Below are positions 43,301 through 51,556 of a DNA stretch of 64,000 bases, piece by piece; the first letter of the stretch is position 1, and the number at the start of each line of letters is the position of its first letter. The position numbers and the translations under genes are program-made. Source of the stretch: JBBQED01 sp038320345 (GTDB taxonomy: Bacteria; Bacteroidota; Bacteroidia; AKYH767-A; OLB10); assembly GCA_038320345.1 (NCBI GenBank), contig JBBQED010000001.1:300553-364552 (forward strand), given 5' to 3'. The notes below the pieces were generated by a model. It was not told the DNA's origin. It ran no database searches and saw only the letters and a list, made by a program, of their open reading frames with translations.

Positions 43301-44404
43301 GGGCACTAAAGGTATTCGGGAAGCATCGCGTTGAATATTTAATTTTTGCAGCAGACTCCCAAATGTAAATTGCTGATGATCGAAAGCATCAAATAAATAT
43401 GCTTTGCGCTGTTTCAGATATTCTGTGAAACTTAAGGAAGGATTGAGGCTTGTACGTAATGGCAACAAGTTTACGCAATGTCCAATGAGTTCATAATATC
43501 CTTCCGCATTTTGACCTGCTGCTGGTAATCCTACTACCAGTTCCTTTTGCCCTGTTGACTTGTATAAAAAAGTTTCGAATGCTGCCAACATGGTAGTAAC
43601 AAAACTAGTTCCCAACTTTTTACTGAATTGACGAACTGCAATTACGATTTCAGGATCTACTTTAACATCTATTCGATGTGCCTTAAAAGTTCTTAGCGCC
43701 GGTCGGGGTTTATCGGTTGGGAAATTTATTACCGGAAGTTCTCCTGTAAATTGTTTCAACCAGAATTCTTCTACCGTTTTATGCGTGGAATTCAGATTGT
43801 CAGTAACTTGTTTTTGTGCATAATCTGCAAAAGATATAGCTGTATTAAGACCTGCATTTTTATTTAATACTTCAGCGGAATAAATTGCACTCAGATCTTT
43901 TAATAGAAGACTTAATGACCATCCATCGCAAACGATATGATGCCCAGTTACAGTTAATAGTGCTTCATCATTAGCAAGAACAAATACACTGGCACGGACT
44001 AATGGCCCTGTTTCAAGATCAAATGGATCTAGTACTTCTTCTCTTTTAATATTTTCAAGGTAAACAATTTTATCAGTAGCGGAAATAGAAGTAAGATCAG
44101 TAATTGATAGTGGAATGGAAGTATTATTAAAACGGATGATCGTTCCATCATCATTAAAAGTTGCTCTTAATGCATCATGACGGAGAATAACTTTGTTAAA
44201 GGCGGATTGTAATTTGATGAGATCAACTTTTCCGTGTAAAACAAGATTTACGGATTCATTGTAAGCACAATTAGCCGCGGCACCACCGATTTTTACCGAA
44301 GTAAATATTTCACGCTGGGCTTGAGTAGAAGCTACAGACTTATTCTCCGAATTGAACGGATCAAAATCTACAGGCTCTAGAGAATAATTAGAATTCATTG
44401 CCAA
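40331..44404 (-). CDS. Non-ribosomal peptide synthetase, C-A-T-TE
   Basis: A 1357-residue termination module. The condensation domain (~20-450) has its active site HHIVCDGWS (~158); its start QAQREIFTSVKIGG resembles condensation domains that follow aminotransferase modules. The adenylation domain (~480-960) has LFTSGSTGRPKG and a pocket that I read as D-I-L-Q-L-G-L-I-W, a known glycine code. The thiolation domain has FFELGGHSLL (~1010). The thioesterase (~1075-1345) has nucleophile Ser in GGSFGG and the late His in GDHNSIFW. It extends the chain from the upstream hybrid protein and releases it. The upstream gene ends 2 bases before. Confidence 0.95.
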   Translation of the reverse strand: MAMNSNYSLEPVDFDPFNSENKSVASTQAQREIFTSVKIGGAAANCAYNESVNLVLHGKVDLIKLQSAFNKVILRHDALRATFNDDGTIIRFNNTSIPLSITDLTSISATDKIVYLENIKREEVLDPFDLETGPLVRASVFVLANDEALLTVTGHHIVCDGWSLSLLLKDLSAIYSAEVLNKNAGLNTAISFADYAQKQVTDNLNSTHKTVEEFWLKQFTGELPVINFPTDKPRPALRTFKAHRIDVKVDPEIVIAVRQFSKKLGTSFVTTMLAAFETFLYKSTGQKELVVGLPAAGQNAEGYYELIGHCVNLLPLRTSLNPSLSFTEYLKQRKAYLFDAFDHQQFTFGSLLQKLNIQRDASRIPLVPIVFNVDIGFTEGFHFEGLNFDFSTNPRSYENFEIFLNASGSGDQLVLECTFNTDLFEEQMMELRMLEFISILKQISNNPDIGIAEIEGRTAMEIALHRSINDTEKKYPSEIGLHELIRKKAAKYPGNIAISCHDRDYTYEQLEAYSNRLAAILQNKGITTGDLIGVCMLRTAELPIVLIAVLKAGASYVPLDPAFPKERIAMMVEDAKLKLIISSNALAHAFNFPREKLVHVDDALLRSTNGIVYTPVTCKKDQLAYILFTSGSTGRPKGVAVKHQSVVNLLLDLKDRFSFESKDILLAVTTISFDISVLEIFLPLISGGRIHMASKEQSMDAAWLDRIIKNDPVTFMQATPATWELLLASGWKGASHLNVLCGGEALRVDLAKKLLENNFSLWNLYGPTETTIWSMLKKVEPNDFSTHRNGVITIGKPVANTSLYCMDESGKLCPIGIPGELWIGGDGVAAGYLYQPEMTAEKFVPNPLGKGLVYKTGDRVVMNALGNYYFLNRFDHQVKVRGYRIELGEIESLINTCNAIRQGVVITKQHPEGEHYLVAYFIPVQNNSAATKEEIKISIIQDLRSILSKKLPDYMIPTNWVMLESFPLTPNGKVDRKILPEPFAEENSQVGLKYELMTKIQITIARVWMNLLTLPDIGTDDDFFELGGHSLLAVRMMVDLEKETGIKLPLAVLFSNPTIRQLAVLYEAPPQNELWNPLVKIKESGNRNPIYFAHGISGNVFKYHALATMLHPEQPSYGLQAVGLNGKEKPFTDMESMATFHVNEILKFQPEGPYALAGGSFGGYLAYEMACQLEAMGKKVNFLCLFDIEAGTVLDFLPSTVKHLKKVQLIADRITKRAVSFIKADSKGRQAYLQARRKISNQESELESWLDKHKIVDEIGEESATYFRQVEDACYKALLSYKIKNYGGNIMIVRAQDGFFNNTYARDLGWSHFVNGSIDVSIVAGDHNSIFWEPNVNELAHAVQNILSQRTESRQLL

Positions 44405-44406
44405 AA

Positions 44407-47400
44407 TTAATTTAGAACAACTTTTAAATATTTACCAGGACGTTCTGGATCGGGGACAAACCAACCGGGAGTACCGTCAGGATTTTTACCTATAATCGCA
44501 CCAGTAACAGGAGGGTGATTTACAGAAGTACCATTACCGTTTCCATTACCATTACCGTTACTATGGTGTCCATAAGTGGAACGCTTTACGTGCTCAAATT
44601 CAGAATCTACTTTTGTTGTTGGAATAAATCCATATTCTACTAGTTCACCTAAGCAAGTTTTGAAAGTAGCGATGATGAAATCAACATCTTCTTTGGTATG
44701 TGCTTCAGTAAGGAAACAAGGGAACCCATCATAGATATGAACTCCACTGAATCTTAAGAGCGGATATAGAAGGTCAGCATTCGGTAAATCCAAATCATAT
44801 TTCGGCTTAAATAATGAACCAAAATTTACAAGGTGAAATGGTATTCCCTGTTGATGGCAATATTCGTTAATGGACTTGGTTAGCGTAGTTGTAGATTGCG
44901 TTAATGCGTTTTGTAACGCGACTCCCTTTTCTTTCATGTGGAGGAGTGATGCTTTTGCTGCAGCAAGTGCGAATGGATGTCGGACGAAAGTCCCAGCGAA
45001 ATACGTCACACCAATCTCGGGAACAGACTCATCACCAAATTGCCAGTGCCCACCATCAAGTGCATCCATATATTCTTTTTTGCCGGCAATTACACCAATA
45101 GGCATTCCGCCGCCAACAACTTTACCGTAAGTTCCTAAATCGGCTTTCACACCAAAATATTCTTGAGCACCACCTGGTAATACTCGAAAGCCGGTTATCA
45201 CTTCATCAAAGATTAGAAGGGAACCATCAGCTTCTGTGAGTTTTCTTAATTCATGCAAGAATTCACGGGGATGAAAATCTGCTCGACGACTTTGTACGGG
45301 TTCAACTAAAACGGCCGCAATTTCATGACCGCGGCTTTTAATAATGGCCAACGCTTCTGGAGTACCGTAATCTAAAACCAGCATATTTTGTACAGCACCA
45401 GGGAGAATCCCAGCAGCGGCAGGAATAGACTTTAATTTCTTAGAACCACGAAGAATCACTTCATCATTAATTCCATGATAAGAACCGTTAAAACTAACGA
45501 TCAATGAACGGCCAGTTACTGTGCGTGCAATACGCATAGCACCTAAAACTGCTTCCGATCCTGTATTGCAAAAACCAGCGCGATCCGAATTAGTAAGCTC
45601 ACAAATTAGTTGGGCAACTTCCCCAGCAAGTTCATGTTGTGGACCTAATTCATAGCCATTATTTAATTGTTCTTGTAAAGCCTTTACAATGAATGGAGGA
45701 TTATGACCGAACATATTCGAACCAAAACCATTCAATACATCTACATATTTATTTCCATCAATATCCCAAATAAAAGCTCCAACAGATTTATTGACTACTG
45801 GCTGATAAATGATTTCTTTTAGAAGAGGCCTGAATCCAGTTACAACGCGAGGATCAGCAAGACAACCTCTGTATTCCTGAGTATATGCTTTTGACTTTTT
45901 AGTTTTCTCAGTATAGGCTTTGGTGAAATTTTCAAGCCATTGTTTTTGATTATCGTTGAATGTATTATTTATCGTTTTCTCAATTCTGGCAACAGCACCA
46001 AAAGGTTTTTTCAGTTCTTTGAGTTCATCATGTGTAACCTCCTCCTGTTGAGGTGATGATGGTGTATTTTGAACGGGCAGAGGTTGACTTAGAGAAGAAA
46101 GAATTTGTTGCGATGCAGCATTCCCCATATTGCCTTGAAGCATTATCAGTTGCTGTTGCATCAGTTGGAACTGCTGAGCAAGTACCCATTGCATCGTACC
46201 TTCCGGTGCGGGTTGCTGCATCGATGGTGTATTTAATGCTGGGGAATTATTAATCTGTTGTGTTGGTGATGGTGAATGATTTACTGGAATTGAAATTGGC
46301 GCAACAGCATCCGCGGGTAATTGTTGATCTAAATGGGAAGCTAAACTTTCTAGTGATGATAAATTTTCATTCAGCTGACGGAAAGTAATTTTTACTCCAT
46401 ATTTTTTAGATAGTGTTAATGCGATTTGTGTAAGGAAAAGAGAATCTAATCCAAGTTCAACAAATGAAGAGGTAGGCTCGGCATTAGTCATTTCAATTCC
46501 GGAAGACTCTTCCAAAATTTCACGGACTTCATTAATGATACGTTCTTTGCGGTTACTCATTGTAATCGGTAATGGAATAGGAGTTGTTAAAATTTGAGTT
46601 TCTTTTGTAGGCGATTCCTGTTGATGAGCAACAGTAGGTGATGGAGTTCCCGGTTGAAGCCAGAATTGCTGATGTTCGAAAGGATATCCCGGGAGGGCAA
46701 TTCTTTTTCGTTTTTCTAAAGCGTAGAAATTTTTCCAGTTCACCGAAATACCGGATAACCAGAGCTGACCAATAGCTGAAGAAATATTTGTCCATTCTGC
46801 ATCATTTACAGCAGAGTCACCTAACGATGCAATTGCTTTTTGAACCTTTGGATCAATAGATTGCTGACGTGCTAGCGAACTTGCAGTATTTCGGGGTCCG
46901 AGTTCGAGCATAATCACATTGGGATGATATTTCCAAAGTGCTTTTACTCCGTCTGCGAAGCGAACTGTGGCGCGCAAATGATGAGCCCAGTAATGCGGAT
47001 TGGTTGCTTCCTCTGCCTTTAACCAATCACTGGTGACAGTAGAAAGAACCGGAATTTCAGGAGCACTTAAGCTTACTTTTTTCACCAATTCTTCAAATGG
47101 AATAACAAGAGGATCCATCATCGGAGAGTGAAATGCATGAGAAGTAAAAAGTGGTTTACAGATTACCTCTGTTTCTTCCCAATGTTGTTGTAATTTCTGA
47201 ATCTCCTCATCAGGACCAGCTACAACACATAATTGAGGACCATTGATCGCTGCTATTGAAACAGCGGGAGGAATTATTTTCTCCACAACTTCTGCGCTTA
47301 ATCTTACAGAAAGCATCGAGCCGGAAGGCATTTCCTGCATTAATCGTCCGCGGTTAGCCACCAACGTTAGAGCATCATGTAAGGAAAAGACATTAGCAAT

Positions 47401-50400
47401 GGTAGCGGCCACAAACTCTCCGATGCTATGTCCGATGAGAGCCGCTGGTTTAATTCCCCAACTCATCCATAGTTGAGCCAATGAATACCCAATAGTGAAT
47501 AAGGCAGGTTGTGTATAATAGGTTTGTTTAAGTAAAGTATCCGCATCGGAATTTCCCTCTTCCGCAAAAAGTATTTCTCTTAGATCGCGCCCGAGTAATG
47601 GTTGCAAAATTTCACAACAGTGATCAACAGCTTGACGGAAAACAAGTTCGTCTCTGTAAAGATTCGAACCCATTCCCACATATTGTGAACCTTGTCCAGG
47701 GAACATAAACACTACACCGGTAGCGTTTTGTTTTAAATGATGCTTAGCAGACTTTTTAGGATCAGCCTGTGTGAATTGATGGATCGCATCATCGACACTT
47801 TCAACAGTTGCAAACCATCTAAAGGCAAAATCATGACGACCATTTTGCAATGTAAATGCAAGATCTGGAAGCACACTCTTTTTATTGGCAGCAATAAATG
47901 TTTTTAAATCCGATAGTCTTCGTTGTAATGCATTTTCAGTTCTAGCTGAAAGCAATAATAGCTGACGGGAACGAGAGGTTCCAGAAGGAATAGGAGTTGG
48001 AGCTTCTTCAAGTACAACGTGAGCATTCGTTCCTCCCACACCAAAGGAGCTGACTCCAGCTCTACGTGGTAATTGATCGGTATCCCAATTTCTAAAAACA
48101 TTATTTACAAAAAACGGAGATTCAGTAAATGGAATCTGTGGATTCGGTGACTGGTAATGTAAGGTTGCAGGGATTTGTTTATGGAATAAGCTCAGCGCAG
48201 TTTTAATTAGCCCAGCAACACCGGCAGCAGCAGTAAGATGTCCGATATTAGTTTTAACAGATCCTACAGCGCAAAACTGTTTGTCGGGGGTATGTTCACG
48301 GAACGCCGTACTTAACCCTTCTATTTCAATTGGATCACCAACAGGTGTAGCGGTTCCATGTGTTTCCACATAGCTTATGGTTCTTGCATCAACTCCAGCC
48401 ATCGCCAGAGCCATACTAATCACAGCGGCTTGTCCACTAACACTTGGAGCAGTGAAACTTCCTTTTTCTCCTCCATCATTATTTAATGCAGCACCTTTGA
48501 TGAGTGCATAAATGGTATCACCATCAGCCAGTGCATCTTTATATCTTTTTAATACAACAATTCCTGCTCCATCACTAAACACAGTTCCACGTGCAGCAGC
48601 ATCGAATGTTCGAGTGCTACCATCATTAGAAAACATAGCACCCTCTTCGTAAATATGTCCGCTGTTTACAGGACTTGTAATAGCAACACCACCGGCAAGT
48701 GCCATATCACATTGATGATTTCTCAGCGATTCACACGCTTGAACAACAGCAGTAAGCGAAGTAGAACAACCAGTATGCACACTTACAGCAAGTCCTTTTA
48801 AATTCAGTTCATAAGCAACACGCGTTGCGATATAATCTTTTTCATTTTGCGTCATCGTAAGAAAATTTCCTACACGATTTACAACATCAGGATTTGAAAG
48901 GACATTCTGTAGATAATATGTGTTATTTCCGGTACCGGCAAATACGCCAATTAGTCCGGGATAACGGCTAGGGCTATACCCAGAATTTTCCAGAGCATTC
49001 CAAGCAAGCTCTAGAAAGACCCGATGCTGAGGATCAGTAACTTTTGCTATATTGGGATTCATGTTAAAGAAGGCAGCATCAAATCCAGAGGTATCTGCTA
49101 GTACTCCTCTTACTTTTACATAATTCGGATCGTTTTTAACTTCAGCAGGGATTGAGGGATCGAGATCAGCATCTTTAAAAACACTAATACTCTCCACACC
49201 ATTTTTAAGATTCTCCCAAAATTGTTCTGGAGTTTCTGCACCTGGAATTCTCAACGACATTCCGACAATCGCAATATCATTATCCTCTGTATTTCCTTTA
49301 TTTCTTTGAGCGGCTCGTTCCTGCATCATTACAGAAAGAGAAGATTTTTCTTCCTTTCCATCCAGTACTTTTGCCAGCGCTGAGATGGTAGGATGTTGAT
49401 ACATTTTTACTACGGAAAGGTCGATGTTAGCCTCTTGTTTCAGCTTAGCAATACTCTGTAAAGCAAGCAAAGAGTTTCCACCAAGATCAAAGAAATTATC
49501 ATGAATTCCTATGGATTCTATATTGATTAATTGCGACCATACTTCCGCAAGTAATTCCTGCGTTTTATTTTCAGGAGCAGCATAAGGTATTCCTAGATCA
49601 GGACGTGAGGTATCTGGTGGAGGGAGACTTTTTCGGTCGATTTTACCACTTGGAGTACGCGGAAGTTGATCCATCTTCACAAATGCAGAAGGCATCATGT
49701 AATCCGGTAATTGATGTTGTAGGAAACTTCGAAGATCCTTTACAGGGAGAGTTTGGTTTTCATTGCTCACGAAATAAGCAACAAGTTTTTTCTGTCCTGG
49801 TTTATCTTCGCGAACCGTTACCGCAACTTGAGCGGCACCAGGAAATCTGCCCAGTACTATTTCAATTTCTCCGAGCTCAATTCTATAACCACGAACTTTT
49901 ACTTGTCCATCAATTCTTCCTAGATAAATGATATTGCCATCCGGTAATCTTTTTGCCAAGTCACCGGTTCGGTACATTTGTTTTCCGGTATGAAAAGGAT
50001 TGGAAATAAAGCGCTCCGCAGTAAGATCTTCGCGTTGTAGGTAACCATCCGCAAGACAATCACCAGCAATGAATAATTCTCCTTCTTGACCATTTTCAAC
50101 AGGTTGAAGAGAATCATTTAGGATATATAATTCAACATTCGAAATTTCTTTTCCGATAGGCGGCAATAGCGGCCATGTATCAGGCAATCCTTCTAATTGA
50201 AAAGAAGAAACAACATGTGCCTCTGTAGGACCATAATGGTTGAATAAAGTGCAATGAGGTATACGAGAAAAGAATTTAATAAGAGCAGGAGTTACCTGAA
50301 GCTGTTCACCAGCGGTAATCACTTCTTTTAAATCAGGAAGAACGGTGTTGGTATTTTCAGCGATTTCCGAAAGATTTTGCAGCGCAATAAAGGGAAGAAA

Positions 50401-51147
50401 CAATCTATTTACTTTTTGTTCCTGCAAATAATTTAGCAGATGTAATGCGTTTAATCGGAGTTCATCATTTATCAGATAGATACAACCTCCATCTACCCAA
50501 GTACTAAAAATTTCTTGGAAGTGAACATCAAAACTAATCGGAGCAAATTGTAAAGTTTTCCCACCTTGATGAACGGAAGTATTTTCCACTTGCCAGTTAA
50601 GAAGATTTAGTAATGCTTTGTGAGGCATTACAACCCCTTTTGGCTTTCCTGTTGAGCCGGAAGTAAACAATACATATGCGGGTTGTGTATGGTTAACTTC
50701 TAGCGTTAAATTTAAATTGTTTTCTTCTGTAAAAATTGGGAGTTCATCCACTAACAATAAAGTAAAATTTCCTTGAGGGATTCGGTGTGATTGTTCTTTG
50801 GAAGTAATCATTACCGGGATCTCACTTACTTCTGCCATGTATTGAAGACGTTCAGCAGGATATTCTACATCGAAGGGAACGTAAGCAGCACCGGCTTTCA
50901 ACACCGCGAGCAATGCAATCATTAAATCATGACTACGATCGAGACAAATTCCAACACGACCTCCATTTACTCGAGAGTCCTTTGAAAGCGTATGCGCAAG
51001 GCGATTAGCCCTTTCATTTAATTCTTTGTAAGTAATTATTTGATGGTCGCACCAAACGGCAGGAGCATCGGGATGCAATTGAACGCATGTTTCTACCCAG
51101 CGGTGAACCGCTGAAAATTGAAAAATGTAATCATAATTCTTTTGCAT
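44407..51147 (-). CDS. Hybrid NRPS-PKS, A-T-KS-AT-ACP-aminotransferase
   Basis: A 2246-residue loading and extension protein. Domains in order: adenylation (~15-512, LFTSGSTGKPKG; pocket D-V-Q-F-I-A-H-V-V, a proline code), thiolation (~530-597, FFDLGGNSLL), ketosynthase (~622-1050, Cys 794 in HTGCSTS, His ~930 and ~970), acyltransferase (~1145-1440, GHSIGE; HAFH at ~1337 indicates malonyl-CoA), acyl carrier (~1535-1610, LGLDSL), a Gln/Pro-rich linker (~1615-1710), and a PLP aminotransferase of the glutamate-1-semialdehyde type (~1760-2175, DEVITGFR, Lys ~2009). There is no ketoreductase, dehydratase or N-terminal condensation domain. The C-terminus has a Gly-Asn repeat. Confidence 0.95.
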   Translation of the reverse strand: MQKNYDYIFQFSAVHRWVETCVQLHPDAPAVWCDHQIITYKELNERANRLAHTLSKDSRVNGGRVGICLDRSHDLMIALLAVLKAGAAYVPFDVEYPAERLQYMAEVSEIPVMITSKEQSHRIPQGNFTLLLVDELPIFTEENNLNLTLEVNHTQPAYVLFTSGSTGKPKGVVMPHKALLNLLNWQVENTSVHQGGKTLQFAPISFDVHFQEIFSTWVDGGCIYLINDELRLNALHLLNYLQEQKVNRLFLPFIALQNLSEIAENTNTVLPDLKEVITAGEQLQVTPALIKFFSRIPHCTLFNHYGPTEAHVVSSFQLEGLPDTWPLLPPIGKEISNVELYILNDSLQPVENGQEGELFIAGDCLADGYLQREDLTAERFISNPFHTGKQMYRTGDLAKRLPDGNIIYLGRIDGQVKVRGYRIELGEIEIVLGRFPGAAQVAVTVREDKPGQKKLVAYFVSNENQTLPVKDLRSFLQHQLPDYMMPSAFVKMDQLPRTPSGKIDRKSLPPPDTSRPDLGIPYAAPENKTQELLAEVWSQLINIESIGIHDNFFDLGGNSLLALQSIAKLKQEANIDLSVVKMYQHPTISALAKVLDGKEEKSSLSVMMQERAAQRNKGNTEDNDIAIVGMSLRIPGAETPEQFWENLKNGVESISVFKDADLDPSIPAEVKNDPNYVKVRGVLADTSGFDAAFFNMNPNIAKVTDPQHRVFLELAWNALENSGYSPSRYPGLIGVFAGTGNNTYYLQNVLSNPDVVNRVGNFLTMTQNEKDYIATRVAYELNLKGLAVSVHTGCSTSLTAVVQACESLRNHQCDMALAGGVAITSPVNSGHIYEEGAMFSNDGSTRTFDAAARGTVFSDGAGIVVLKRYKDALADGDTIYALIKGAALNNDGGEKGSFTAPSVSGQAAVISMALAMAGVDARTISYVETHGTATPVGDPIEIEGLSTAFREHTPDKQFCAVGSVKTNIGHLTAAAGVAGLIKTALSLFHKQIPATLHYQSPNPQIPFTESPFFVNNVFRNWDTDQLPRRAGVSSFGVGGTNAHVVLEEAPTPIPSGTSRSRQLLLLSARTENALQRRLSDLKTFIAANKKSVLPDLAFTLQNGRHDFAFRWFATVESVDDAIHQFTQADPKKSAKHHLKQNATGVVFMFPGQGSQYVGMGSNLYRDELVFRQAVDHCCEILQPLLGRDLREILFAEEGNSDADTLLKQTYYTQPALFTIGYSLAQLWMSWGIKPAALIGHSIGEFVAATIANVFSLHDALTLVANRGRLMQEMPSGSMLSVRLSAEVVEKIIPPAVSIAAINGPQLCVVAGPDEEIQKLQQHWEETEVICKPLFTSHAFHSPMMDPLVIPFEELVKKVSLSAPEIPVLSTVTSDWLKAEEATNPHYWAHHLRATVRFADGVKALWKYHPNVIMLELGPRNTASSLARQQSIDPKVQKAIASLGDSAVNDAEWTNISSAIGQLWLSGISVNWKNFYALEKRKRIALPGYPFEHQQFWLQPGTPSPTVAHQQESPTKETQILTTPIPLPITMSNRKERIINEVREILEESSGIEMTNAEPTSSFVELGLDSLFLTQIALTLSKKYGVKITFRQLNENLSSLESLASHLDQQLPADAVAPISIPVNHSPSPTQQINNSPALNTPSMQQPAPEGTMQWVLAQQFQLMQQQLIMLQGNMGNAASQQILSSLSQPLPVQNTPSSPQQEEVTHDELKELKKPFGAVARIEKTINNTFNDNQKQWLENFTKAYTEKTKKSKAYTQEYRGCLADPRVVTGFRPLLKEIIYQPVVNKSVGAFIWDIDGNKYVDVLNGFGSNMFGHNPPFIVKALQEQLNNGYELGPQHELAGEVAQLICELTNSDRAGFCNTGSEAVLGAMRIARTVTGRSLIVSFNGSYHGINDEVILRGSKKLKSIPAAAGILPGAVQNMLVLDYGTPEALAIIKSRGHEIAAVLVEPVQSRRADFHPREFLHELRKLTEADGSLLIFDEVITGFRVLPGGAQEYFGVKADLGTYGKVVGGGMPIGVIAGKKEYMDALDGGHWQFGDESVPEIGVTYFAGTFVRHPFALAAAKASLLHMKEKGVALQNALTQSTTTLTKSINEYCHQQGIPFHLVNFGSLFKPKYDLDLPNADLLYPLLRFSGVHIYDGFPCFLTEAHTKEDVDFIIATFKTCLGELVEYGFIPTTKVDSEFEHVKRSTYGHHSNGNGNGNGNGTSVNHPPVTGAIIGKNPDGTPGWFVPDPERPGKYLKVVLN
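44531..44562. repeat. Short hexanucleotide repeat coding for Gly-Asn
   Basis: Imperfect copies of CATTAC/CGTTAC encode a (Gly-Asn)5 linker between the aminotransferase and the conserved C-terminal tail of the hybrid protein. Confidence 0.55.
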
Positions 51148-51556
51148 AGTAAAAAAATTTACTCCGGTTTGTTAGGCATATTCCGGCTTACTCAAATTAT
51201 TATACTGCATTGTTGAATGAAAAGTTCCTAATGCAGGAACAATTCATTCTTTGTCAGATTGTTTTAGTAGGGTAAAACACTCATTTTCAGCGCTTAAATT
51301 ATGAAAAACGTAACTCCTTACAAGTGAGGTTGGGTGAACGGCTAAAAAAGTTGGACAAATTGTCAGTTTTCTGGGGTTGGCATTTGTTTTGGGAAGGGGA
51401 AACGCATTCTCGGAAACTATTAATTAGTCTAAAATCCGCTTAAGTTGAGGATATTTGCACTCCTTCAAGGAAATCAGATCTCGTGAAATTAGTATCCTTT
51501 AAAAGTAAAGCTCATTTCCTCCAAAAATCTATCTAAACTAAATAAATTAATATAAA
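51148..51556. other. 409-base divergent region between the NRPS-PKS operon and htpG
   Basis: It holds a nested hairpin near the operon (51205-51249), a GACAA-A-TTGTC palindrome (51354-51364), and a GATATTTG -7-like box (51451-51458) that could start htpG with a 98-base leader. No open frame of interest is seen. Confidence 0.55.
51205..51249. promoter_or_regulatory. Nested inverted repeat with an alternative pairing, upstream of the NRPS-PKS operon
   Basis: GAATGAA (51215-51221) pairs with TTCATTC (51243-51249), then after a 2x2 internal loop GTTCCT pairs with AGGAAC around a 5-base loop. A competing pairing CTGCATT (51205-51211) with AATGCAG (51230-51236) uses the loop and part of the inner stem. 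It may be an operator or a leader structure of the operon. Confidence 0.5.

Noticed and set aside
44870..45130. Plus-strand open frames of 65-86 residues inside the hybrid synthetase gene
   Set aside because: Antisense shadows of the aminotransferase domain with no protein features.
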